In this document: positions 13,301 through 26,100 of the stretch, piece by piece
How the letters are laid out: every line of letters starts with the position of its first letter
Position numbering within the stretch: position 1 is the first letter of the stretch
NCBI GenBank assembly: GCA_963920575.1
Contig: OY986974.1
Location: forward strand, 19,572,248-19,636,247
Origin: Narthecium ossifragum
Taxonomy: Eukaryota > Streptophyta > Magnoliopsida > Dioscoreales > Nartheciaceae
Length of the DNA: 64,000 nucleotides
Reading direction: 5' to 3'
Notes under the pieces: generated by a model
The model's input: the letters and a program-made list of their open reading frames with translations, nothing else
The model's database searches: none
What the model was told of the DNA's origin: nothing
Made by a program: the position numbers and the translations under genes

Positions 13301-16300
13301 AAGCTAGTCCAGCTCGCTCTATGCCAACTAATTGATACGCTAATTGGAACCCATAGTATACATGTAGAATGTGTAAGCCGAAATAAGCATATCTATTGGT
13401 CAAACATGCAATATATTCTTCATTTCTATGAATGCACTTATCTATACAAATAACATACAGTAAAACGATTAACATCTGATAGTATGACTCACTTGAGTAC
13501 GTAAGATACGCTTGTCTACTTCAATTTGTTTCTCACCCATTCCTTTAACCTGTCCACCCGCCTGACGTTCAAGGTGAGTCCACATCTTCGTTAATCGAGG
13601 AAGTTGGTATTCCATTTGTGCTAATGTAACCTGAAAAGATATAATCAGTCTTAGATAAGTTCATAAAGCCATTTCCTATCAGAGTAAATGCAAAAACTAT
13701 CGAAAAAATGGTATCCTGTATTTTCTAGCTTCCTGATATTCTTAATATCTTAGCGAACAAGTCATGAGGTTGTAAAGAAAGGTTGTAAAGAACTAAAGAT
13801 ATCTTAGATTAAGAGTTGCCCCACAATGTATCAAAACTAGTTCTACAGAATAGAACTCAAATGCAGATGGTTAAACAGCAATGAACGATGAGGATTCTAG
13901 ACAAACAGCAAAGTGCTGGACATTTGGTGGAAGTTAGGTTCTCTTGTTAAGTTTCTATTATTCATATTCCTCGGGAGATGAATTGTTCGGCTGATGTACT
14001 TGCTCGCTCGGCTAGACCGAGGGGTTTGGAGGTGTAGGGTGTAACGGCTTATAGCTGTAGCTTCGGCTTAACTGATTAAAAAAAAAAGACAAACATCAAA
14101 GTAAAGATCATCTTGTTCTTACAATTATCAGTGATGCTTTGGCATATGATCTCATTTTCATTTCCAGTACTTGTGCATATTGGATAAATTTTAAGGAACA
14201 AGTTCACGATGATTCACAAAATATGACCAAGCTAAGGAACAATCCAGCACCCCAAATTAGCACCAGTGTAGTTCTACATAACAAAACTTAAATGCAGACT
14301 GTTCATTGAAAAAAAACAACTAATAATGAGGATTCTGACATACATCAAACTACAGATCATCTTGCTCTTACAGTTATTGTTGATGCTTTTGTAAATGATC
14401 TCATTTACATTCCAATACTTATGGAGATTGGATAAGTCTTAAGGAACAAATACATAAGGATTCACAAAATATGACCAAGCTAAGGAACAATCTAGCACTA
14501 CAAATAAGCACCAATGTAGTGCTCCTAGTAACTTAAGGATATTGAATATAAAAAGGAACGAGAAAAATAAATCAACTTACTCTATGATGGCTACAAAGAA
14601 TGCAAACACCACACTTAGAAAGGGAGGAGTGCGCTAATAACGCTCTGGGTATCAACTATGCCATTGTCTTTATTTTCCAATGAACCAATTCACACATCTA
14701 TTACTAAAATCTGACAGCAAATATCATCTACAAAAATCCAAAGTGATCATAAAGTCAAAGTACAATCACGCACTTCCAAATCGAGCTCTCAACTTGAGTT
14801 TATTTTATTTCCCCAATTCCTCCTTCCTGTCAGAATACCCACAGGAAGCTCAGTTCAACCTTTTTATTAGCAATTGTTGACAGCTAATTCAACCTAATTT
14901 TGACAAGGCATGGAAAATTGAACAACAAACTCTACAATTCATACATGCTAAATATGTACTTCTTGTAGTCTCACTCTTCGTTTGAATAAGCTTGCACATG
15001 TTTCTCCATACAAAATTCACTTACCCCAAAAATGTTTGTTCGTTCATTCCCCTAACAAATCATTTTGTTGCTTGCAGCATACTGCTTGCTAAAGAAGCTA
15101 ACAAAAGTTATTATCCGATTTTCCTTCACACCAAGTGGGAGGGCAGGATGACATTGATGAGGAATGACAAAAAAGAAAATAACAGAGACAGAATAAGCAG
15201 ATGAGAACAAAAGGTAAATGGTCTCTAAGTTTCGAGCCTAAAGATCCCAAGAGTACTATTTAATGATGTGTGCTGAAAGCAAATCCAACCCACTAAGAGG
15301 CGCCAAGCATGTACAAGTTGAGGTAGCCAAAGGACTCTGACAAAGCTATAGACCAAACTACCATGCTTCCAGCTCGAAAAAAACACCGCCAGCACCCAAA
15401 TGACACTGAGCAAATTAAAAGAGCACTAAGAAACCAATTTAAATAAAAAGGACTGAAACAACCACAGAGAGTGTAAGTTTTCACAACAAAGTGAAAAGCA
15501 TGAAATATTGGTTGAATTGGAATGAGGCAAATACTAAGATGTCAAATATGCAGACATTAACTAAAGATCAACTCCACGAGAATCAATATTCTCGTGGTCA
15601 GATTTGAGTGCCTCATAATGCTCAAAGAAATCATGAAATATGAATGATAAGGTCAAGATTGTGTTGGTAAGCAACAAAGGGGCCCACCATCGGGTAAATA
15701 ACACTAAAGTGATGATAAGGATGGATGAAACTACAGGACTTCAATGGATTGTAAAATTCAAAAAAGCATAGATCTTTAAAGTTTAAACTGCAGGTGGACT
15801 ATTAATTATCTGGTCCATAAAGCCACCTAAAAAGGGTAGACCCCAAGGAGCAATTATTAGATTTAACACTTAGCAAGCCTTCATGACTCCAAGCAACCAA
15901 TACAAATTTCTCTAAAACTCTATAGGGTTTCTTGCATTTCAATACTACATTAAGGCAATATAGCAGAAAACTACCCGCATTATCAAACATTGCAACCCGG
16001 TGCCTCCATTATCCACTTTATTTGCAACCCAATATCTTGAGTTAGCTGTAGTTCTATTCTGTCAGTCTGTATAGAAGATTCTGGGAATAGTCCCTCTAGT
16101 AGATGCTAAGAAAAAGTGACCAAATTACCCTTCTGTTGAACAATTTTTTAAAACTTACTATATTTACAATTATACAAGTAAAAGACAAAAATATCCTCCT
16201 CCACCGCCACCACCCACCTCTGCCGCCACAGCTACCACCACCACCACCTCCTTCTACAGCCACTGCCGCCGCCACCACACCCACCACCTCCTCTGGCTGC

Positions 16301-17147
16301 CGCCATCACCACCACCACCTCAGCCCACCACCACCGCCACTGCCTCCTGCTACCACTTCACAAATTTTAGAACATAAAATTAATTGTATATTGGATAATA
16401 GATGCGGATTGAACCCGAATCCGTTAGTGAATTTTACATGACTAAGGGTATTTAGGTCTTTGGACCAGGGTTGGGTTCGTCAACCATAGCTTAACTAAGG
16501 TTAGTCAAACATAAAGGTCATTGACGGAAGGTGACAGCAAATGGTTCTTGCAAATAAAATGCAAAAAACAGTTAATAACTTGCAATTTTTTATAATGATG
16601 GTATTTTTCCACAATATTGCCATGATTTGGGTATCGAAATGCGAAATCTCAGATTATATAATAGTTGGTTACTAGGCAAAACATGTGGGTCTGCACAGGA
16701 AGCAACTAATAATACTCGACTTCTGATTAGAAGAAATTAATGGTAAGATAGAGTTCTGTTCTTACTAACAACAACAATAAAAAACATAAAGCAGAAATGG
16801 AAAGGACAGTGGTCCTCATGATTGAGTTCATGGACATTAATCAGGAGGTAACCAAAACCACTCTTCTTTGCACCATTAATTCATTAAAATTTCTGTCTAG
16901 AACCGACCGAAAATCCTAGCGCATATTGACTACACTTGCAGTATTGTATACAATATCCTATTGTATAAGATTTTATAAACTAACTTTTTCCACAAAGTGC
17001 TAATTTCTGAATTGCTAGCCAAGGTATGTTGTTAACAACTATAAACAAAAAGGTATTCCATTATAACCATCAAGCTATTTAAAATCCAGAAATTGGGCGA
17101 CAAAATTTAGCTCCTTATGAGGACTTGGATAAAAAAGATGGCATGAC

Positions 17148-17178
<31 letters not shown>

Positions 17179-20100
17179 AAACAGATATTGCAATGAAAAT
17201 CTTCTAGATAAACATAAAAATTAAACAGAGGCACTTATTTGGAAGTTCATAAGACTTTTTTCAGAGAAAAAACATAAGGGAGTGAGCGACAGAATTTTGT
17301 CTAGCAGGAACAACAGGTGTACCAACAGCTACAAGCTTAGAGGGTGCTAATCGTATAGAACTAGCTTAAACACGAAAATCAGATGAAGAAAAAGATAAAC
17401 TAAGGTCCGTTTCTGAGCATTAGAACATTGAGATGCCTGTAGAGCTGCTTCACGCGTTGCGGCTCTTTGGTTGAAAATATCCAGAATCAGGGCAGTGCGG
17501 TCACAAACCCGAACATCACCACCGAAACCTTTCTCCAAATTGCGCAGCTGCCTGGAAGTCAAATATCCAAGTACATCATTTGAAGACGGTTGCCATGCAG
17601 AACATTCAGAAGACAAGGTCAGACACAATTTCATGTCCATGGACTTGAATCCTCATACAAGACAGCGAAAAGCAAGTACCAAATGAGAATTAAAAATGAA
17701 AAAGAAAATCATCATACATAATGCAGAATACAGATATGGCTTACTCTTACTAACTAGATACTTGTAGAATACTAGTCTAACATTTTGTTTCGTTCTCAAA
17801 ACAAAATTGCACTAGAAGAACAGACAATTAAAAGCATATAATAATGCTGATCCCCCTAACATGCTTGTATAGAAGATCATAGAATCGATGACCAAACAAG
17901 AATGCAATAATCATTATGCGAAATAAATTCAGGGAAAAAATATGGTCATAGCAGGACACGAGAAGAATTCTCAATTATACTCCTCAAAGCATGAACATAG
18001 ATTTCTTGGCAACAAAATTGGTCATCTTATTGTCGCTACTCTCAAATTGTGCTATCAACATGGAGATTGAGGAAGCCACACTTCCATTTAGAGTAACCCT
18101 AAAGGGACTCAGAAAGCAAGATTCAGACTCTGACAACCATCCCACTTGGATCCTTCAATATGATAATCCTCGCTATCTTCTGATTTTTTAAGTCTCTCAG
18201 AGATAGCTGGACTTTTGCATTTACTACGGCCGATACTCCGACAGGATGAACTATTAACATCATCAGGTTGGTGTCTATATTCATTTCCACAACATCAGTA
18301 TTTGAAGAAAATCAGATTGGTCACTTCTGTGAAGAATTTAAAAAAAGACAAACCACCTTTCTTCTATAGTACTCTCTGACCAAGTTAGCTATAAAATTAA
18401 CAGAAGATGAAAATAAAAGTTCATGTAAACTTGAATCTTGTCTCCATATTTATCTACTAATGATTATGCATATTGTCCTCTATTCCAAAATTTTTAAAAA
18501 ATTCTTCCTTGATCAAGTATGTCTACAAATCATTCTCTCTCCAGTCCAATTTTCTTCAGAGTCTATGAACACATTCCTAAATCCTGCAAATAAGCTATGA
18601 TGTTCATAGGACTCTGGTGCGGACACCAGAGACCGATTCGACCGTGTTTACTTTTGCCGTCGATGGAGAGGTCCACCAGTGAGCTTGTGGATGGATGAGG
18701 ATTGAGTCTATTTGTTGAGTCGAGTTTTATTTGTTTATTTCACTTCAGTTGATTGTCCTGATTGACTACTTTATTGGTTGAGTCGTTGTACTGAGTCTGG
18801 ATGGTTATAGCCGTTTTGGCTGAGTCCATTTCATCTCCTATATATATGACCCCCTGCATCTTTACGGGGGATGATGATTTTGAGATTAAAAAGCTTTTGC
18901 TTGTTTCCTTCTTCTTTGGTGGTGATTTCAAAGAAAAACCCTAGGTGGTGATTCCTAGGCGTCGTCGTCAACTTCAGGTGGTGATTCTTGAAGCAGGTGT
19001 GACATTAGACTCACTGCTACAATTTTCGAATTTAATGTCACGTTTGGCATATACAACTAGATCTAAAGTATCGTGACAATTTGTTGCATGATCAGTACAT
19101 ACATTCCCTATCACCTTTGCAAATCTCCAGGGCTTCCTTAGAGAGGTGGATCCATTTCGAGATTCATATATTGGAAGAAGACGATAAAATAAACCCTAAA
19201 ATGTTTTCTAGATCTTCATGGTCAGTACCATCGAGGGTTATATCATACCACAGTGTACAAAAGTATGGAGAAACAATTAGCATGTGATACATTAAAAATG
19301 CCAAAGAGCTCTACATATGTCACCAAATAAATTGCCACAATATGAAACTAATGTGCAAAAATAGAAGTCAAACAAAGTACCCTGCCGATAGCTCATCATC
19401 AAAGATCACAGTCTCAACATCAAGGGCTTGAACTGCACTCTTGATTTCTGCAACCTTACCGGATCCAATATAGGTCCTTGGGTTCGGATTAGCAAGCCTA
19501 AAACAAATCTAAGGGTGTAAATCACAAGAACATTTTGTTAATGGACTAATATATCATGACTTGGTACTAAAACAATAGCAGCATTTTATCAGTAGATTCA
19601 CAAACCAATTTCTCATGACAGTCAATTAACTAAATGCTTTGACAAAATGAAAATGACCATAACCAAAACACGAATAAAATTGTCACACTCAGCCCAAGAA
19701 AATTCGTTGACCACAAGGCGCTCGAGCACAAATCATATAAGATACTATTTCCGATCCATAACATGTGGCATTCTTCACATATACAAGATACATCGTGGAA
19801 GCATAATACATAAAAAATGTGAGCAAATCATCAATATTCAAAGGAGGGCAACCTCAGCCCAACAATTTACATGTATCCATATGTCACATATGTACACATC
19901 TATCAATATATGACATAGATAAGGATAAGAAGAGCATATCACTTAATACATTAGAGTAATCCAAAAGACTACAGTAGGAGGAATACAAAATAAGCCTATA
20001 GGTGATACATTATCTCTTAAGTCTCCTACAACAAAACTCTCAAAAATTGTAAGTAAAAATGATGTCTCAAACAATGTACTCTTATGAGTGTGAACAACTA

Positions 20101-23100
20101 TCTTGCTGGAAGGCATGCCAAAACTGACCTGTGAACCACTGTGTTACGTGTGTGTTCTGTCCCCAGGCTCGGGTACCTAGGTGCTTACCGGGTCATGCTA
20201 GAGGATTGGTGGTTCTATGGTGGAAGTTTGGAAGGGTAGGAGTATTTTTGTCATAAAAAGGAAATAAAGGAGGAAATTGGAGAACAAGTAGGAATAGGAT
20301 TCAAACTTGGAAAGCAAGGAGGGATAGAGACGGACCTTAACTAGGATTGGGACTCCTAGTTAGTGTTGGGCGTTGAAGGGGAGGCCGGCGGTGGTCTAGT
20401 AGCTTGTTGGTGGCAGGTGGATGGTGACGGCATCAGAAAAGGTCCAGAGTGGCGGCAACCATGGATTTCCATACCGGCCGGTACCGTGCGTACCGGCCGG
20501 TATTTACCGTACCGGTGGCTAACCGGTCCGGTTTTCTCCCCCGGATCGGAGTAGGGGGAGATCGGATGTGTACCGGTTTGCATCCAAACCGGCCGGTACA
20601 TGCCGGTTTGCAGCCAAACCGGCCGGTACATGCCGGTTTGCATCCAAACCGGTCGGTACATGCCGGTTTGGATGAATACCGACGGGTACAAGCAGGGGAC
20701 GATGGGTGGAGGAGGAAGGGGGAGGAGAGAATTAGGAAGGAGAGGGGAGGAGAAGAGAGAGGGAAAGGAGAGGAGAGAAAGGAAGGAGATCCTTACTCGG
20801 AGGCGGCGAAGAGATCGAAAATTACATAAACTACCCCTATCAACAGATCTCAAATCCGTTTTTTGTTCCGGGGGCGCTGCCCCCGGAGACCCCCGCCGGG
20901 GCGCTGCTCCGAACCCCGTCAGCTCTGCGTAGTGCGTCATGATCAGGTCCAGAACGATCAGGCTTCACAAACTCAACAAGGAAGAAGGAGGGGAGAAAGA
21001 GAGGAAAATGTATTAAGCTATTATAAATGTAGAAAAATTGAAAATAATTATAAAACTATTATAAATGTAGGAAAATGTATTAAGCCATTGCTTATTTTTC
21101 ATGTATTGTATTATACTAACAACTTGTCACTCTGCTTCATATAAGAAATGATATTTGACCAATTGGAGATGTTGAATACAAGTGAATATCAACTTTAATT
21201 GTTAATTACATTAGTTAGCTTTAATATATTTCAAATCAAATAAGAAACGAGCGAAAAACGCCCTAAAAGAAGCCAAACCAGCCTTTCATAGCCGGTTTGC
21301 CGGCGTACCGGTCCGGTACGCACCGTACCGGCGGTACGTACCGTATCGGCCGGTGGCCGGAACGGCGCGTACCACCGGGACGAAAATCCATGGCGGCAAC
21401 GGTAGTTGATGGTGGTGAGGATGTTGGGGCCGTCGAGGGAGGCTGTGGAGGTGATGGGAGAGGCCAGGATAGGCGCCTGGCAGCACCGGAGGCCAATCCG
21501 GGTGGTAGGGGGCCAAGTGAAGGCTCGAACGGTCACCTAAGGGTCGGGCAGCCGGTGAAGGGGGGTTGTTGCGCTCGGGGGTGATGGCAGAGGTGAAAGG
21601 AGGGAGGAGGGTTAGAGGAGTAGAGGGAGAGGTGGAGGAAGCTAGCAGGGAGCCTGTCAGATGCGTCAGGGGTAGTGGATGCCAGTCGGGTGGCCAGCCG
21701 ACGGTAGTGAGGAGCTAGGTGACAAAGGATTGTGAGAATCCCTAAGGGGGTGGATTGTGTGGATTCGACATCTTGAGTATTCGCCTTGAGGGCGTCTGAC
21801 TGAGTCGGATCGCCGAGTAAGCAATCTCACAACGCCTGGGTGTGAATCAGAGACATATCTATATATATGTTAATCGTCTTCTATAACACAACACGTTTTA
21901 AAGCTGTGATGACAGTGATTCCGTAAGAAAACTCCATATTAAGCATGCTTGCCGTGGAGCAATCTCGGGATAGGTGACATACTGGGAAGTGTTCTCGGTT
22001 AATGTGGATGAGCTAAAAGCGAACAATATTGTGTGAGAAGGACGAGCGCGTTACAAATAGTATCAGAGCCGGTACCCAGCCGAAAATTGTGCCAGCGAGG
22101 GCACTGGGCCGCCTAAGGGGGTGGATTGTCAGAATCCCCCAAGAGGGTGGATGTGTGGATCCGACATCTTGACGGTGGTATTCGCCTTGGGGGCGTTTGA
22201 TTGAGTCAAATGGCCGAGTAAGCAATCCCACAACGCCTGGGTGTGGATCAGGGACATCTATATGTACGTTAATCGCCTTTTATAACACAATGCGTTTTAA
22301 AGCCGTGATGGCAGTGATTCGGTCAGAAAACTCCAGATTAAGCGTGTTTGCCATGCAGCGGTCCAGGGATAGGTGACTTCCTGAGAAGTGTTACTGGTTT
22401 ATGTGGATGAGCCAAAAGCGAACAATATTGTGTGGGAAGGGCGAGGGCGTTACAAGGGCGGACGGCGTTGAGGGAGGAAGCGGTGGTGGCGGTGATGGAG
22501 AGTGGCTGACAGAGGAGTGGGTGGAGGTGGGGCTGGTCAGTGTGGAGAACGATGGAAGGAGAGAGGGAGAAGGGTGGAGGTAGAGAAGGAAAGTGGGGGT
22601 ACTTTGAAAGAGGGGTGCTTCACCCAACTCCCTCCGAAAGAGTGCTTCACTCAACCAGCCTATCAACACTTCATTCATGGAAGGTATTCACTGGCATTTG
22701 GCAGGGTTCTCTATCTATAGAAGAGCAAAAGTATAGACTTGGACTGAAACTAGGGAGCAAGAAACCAAGAGAGTGGCTCAACTACAAGCAGAAATCCTAC
22801 TACAACTGCAAAAGCAAAAAGGCCTAACGAGAAAGCAAGTAAAACTACAACTAGGAAAGCAAATAAATCCTAACTAGGTCTCAAACTAGGAAAGCAAGAA
22901 AAGACCAAGACTAGGCCAGAAGTAAGACACCCAGCTAGGAGTCAAACTCATCCAAGCTTGCAACCCAAGCAAGTGGCTAGTTCCCCTTGAGTTCGGTCTA
23001 GCTCAAAGCCGGCCTAACCAGTTGGGTTAGGTCGGGTCTGGCCTCCAAGCCCGATCTGCAAACATTCGAGCTCAGATTTGGTAAGCGGGTCCAATCTGGT

Positions 23101-26100
23101 GGGCTGGTAACACATGGGTTTGATTAGAAATGTTCGAGTGGAATGTCATGCACTATAAATTGCCAAATCTAGTATCTTGTGTTTGGAAGTTTTTGTGATG
23201 CTCAAGATCAAGCATCAAGTAGTCCCTTTATCAGACAAGACATTATAGGTACATGAATACTTAATGAAATATATAAAAGAAATATTGTGAAACTTAAAAT
23301 GAGTATTATGGACTCCCAAGTATTTTATAATCAAAAGCTTTATGATGCTCAAAATCAAGCATCAAGTAACATTCCTTTATCGGTCAGGACATTATAGATA
23401 TGCCTAATGAAAGATAGAAAAGACATACTACAAATCTTAAAATGAAGATTTTGGACTTTGATATATAATTAGTGTATAACTTTAATCATAAAAGGACTTT
23501 CGTATATCATTTCTATAACAAACCTAAGAAAACATACATGTAACCTACATTAAAATTCGTTCCTAACTTCCTATGCCTAGTAACAATGGATTCAACGATT
23601 GGATCGAGTCCATCTAGTTTAGGTGCTGCATCAACTTTTTACAGCGTAATTACATCTATCTCTCACTTAAAATCTAGTGCTCTATATAGCTTTTATGCTA
23701 CCGCTTGCTCCCATTAGATCAAATATCCACACATGCTATAGTAAAAGTTTGTTTAAATGCTTTCGACAAAATGATAAAGAAATTGGTCAACACATACTTC
23801 TGTCATCATACAAAGAGGACTAACTTGCAAAGATTTCTTATATGCCCTGCTCCTTGTCAATTTTTTCTACTCCGCACAACTATAACTGGAACTTGCATGC
23901 CTTATCTACAAAGAAGACACAAACTTCAGAAGATATTGTTAACCTTCGACATTGACATGTCGCATATATCACAAACAGGGTGTCTTCTGATTGCATAAAC
24001 AATATCTCTAGTACATAGTTGCATATGTGTAGGTATACAAAATCCTAGAAATCTCATGTATTTGAAGGCTTTGACCGTGATTTCATCTAAACCTACATTC
24101 TATTCCTAAGCAATATATTTCAACAATTCAATCTGTAATAAGCAACAAAGCAAAACAAGGAGGAGCAGGCCACACCATTGCAAGCACGGAAAGTTCTGGA
24201 GACTTATATCCCTGGGTCATAGAAAATTATTTACAACCAAGTGGTCTACGTGTCTATGAAGGGAAAATTATATAATTACAACGTGGCAATGGACATGGAT
24301 AATATACAAGCGCCTAACAAACATGAGTAGCCGAAAGAAACTTCTTACTTTTGATAAGTAGACCCGACAACCAAAAGCCCAGCGGTGTCAGCTAGTTGTG
24401 CAAGCTCCTTTAGAGATTCTCCGATACTAAAAGAATCAGCTTCCTTACCTTTGCATTCCACTCCTACTAGGTATGCTTTTTCTTCAAAAACCTTCATAAT
24501 TAACATGAAATAAGAAGCGAACAGGGAAAATCATCAATGTATCATGCACGAGTCAAAAGTAACATAAAGAATCACATTCACAACTACAAACATAAATACA
24601 AGCCTTCTGTTAAAGAAACATGCCCTTGTTTCTTGATATGTTTATGAATAGAATTGTATAATTATTTAATTTAAATAAGCTTATATGGCACAGTATGCAC
24701 TATGCAGACTATTACCAAGCCAACAAAAAAGGACATCCCTGTGTCATTTGCAGCCACTTTTTCGTCCATAGCCCGATAAAGAGTATTACTCTTCCTTGGT
24801 AAAAAACACAGGACTGCTTAGATTCTTAGGTGACACGACTTTGACTTCGCTCATTTTATCATCATGAAACCATTACTGTTCCTTTTAGCCTCTGTTTCAG
24901 AATCATACAAAAAGCTTAGTCTTCCTTTAGGATTGATGCAGTTTAATTTGTTTTGAAGATCCAACCATGCCCTTTTTCACCCTATATTTATACAAAGTTT
25001 GCCATTTGAAATTCTCCATACTTGTTCCAAAAGATCCATTGTTATGTTTCAACTCTCAAACCATGCTAGAATGGCTGCTAGAGCTAGAAAAAAAAAAATC
25101 TTTTGCAAAGCAAAAACTAGCAAAACATACCACCCTATTACACATCCACGATAAGCATTGATTTCATATTTCACCCCTGATTCTAGAATTGCAATGAGCA
25201 GATGAAGAAGCCTATATTTTTCCAGAATTGCAACCAAATAAGATTTTTGAAGTAGGAATACCTAGTGAGGATAAGATTGAATTACCATAAATTTATTCTC
25301 AACTCCTTATCTAAATGAACGGTGAAATAAGAAATCAACACCTTATTCTTTCCTTTTTCATCCTTGCATTCTAAAATCCGATAGTCTCCTCTTTATCCTC
25401 TCAAAACATCAAAGAAAAGATTTCTTACTTATACAAGGACTTTATCCTATCAAATCATCCTAAAACTGTCGTCACTAAGTACTCCATTCGTTTGTGCATA
25501 GAAAATTGTGCATAGTGCATACCATAAGAGTTATGAATGCATAACTTTGCATAGCTTCTTGCATAAGATAAAAGTATTTGGTAGGAAAACATCCGTAAGT
25601 TGGTAGAGATACATTACATAAAAAAAAAATGTTTGGTTGTGAAACATGGGATAAATGGCATGAATAGTTGCTTTTGGATGCCAAATACCAAAACTACCCT
25701 TTTGTTAGTTGTAATACTGTTACCAATTCTTCATGCCTTCATAATTATTTTGGCTTATTAATAACAATAATTATTTTATCAATACCAAACAATAAGTAAT
25801 TTATTAATACCAATAATTAATTTATGAATATCAAACAGTAATTAGTTAGATATGTACGGGGGGCAATCTGGTTATTTGGACCTTGCATAAGTCCCCTTAT
25901 GCACTATCCTACCTAAAAGGTAAGATAGAAAATCGAACATAAGTGAGAGGTGTGATCAAGTTATGCAACCTACTTATGTAGGGTGATGAAAATGGTCTTT
26001 GGGTGCATAAAGGCGGTTTATGCATGCATAACTCCCCTTATGCAAAAATCAAACTGGCTCTAAAACTAGAATAAGTATAACTTTTTAACTTACTCTAGTA

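Larger units (their letters stand above)
13631..17436 (-). other. HflX intron 4 (3.8 kb) with a GC donor
   Basis: The intron starts with GC after CTACAG (donor read on the minus strand at 17436-17435) and ends with a normal TTTTCAG before exon 5. It contains a tandemly duplicated block, a LINE tail, a CCACCA low-complexity stretch and a C22 tract followed by A12. Confidence 0.8.
19498..24348 (-). other. HflX intron 2 (4.9 kb), largest intron
   Basis: It hosts a 933-bp hAT element, a TRIM retrotransposon and a duplicated A/T-rich block near 23196-23440. The remaining stretches (19500-20450, 22455-23190, 23450-24340) show no recognisable gene. 22540-22960 is purine-rich. Confidence 0.75.

Noticed and set aside
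16103..16441. 112-codon frame rich in His and Pro
   Set aside because: It is produced by the CCACCA low-complexity tract inside an HflX intron; the opposite strand gives a Gly-rich frame for the same reason.
20356..20940. 194-codon minus-strand frame
   Set aside because: It lies across a hAT element's CCGGTA repeats, and its protein is a repeat of the same peptide ([10 protein letters not shown] type). Compositional.
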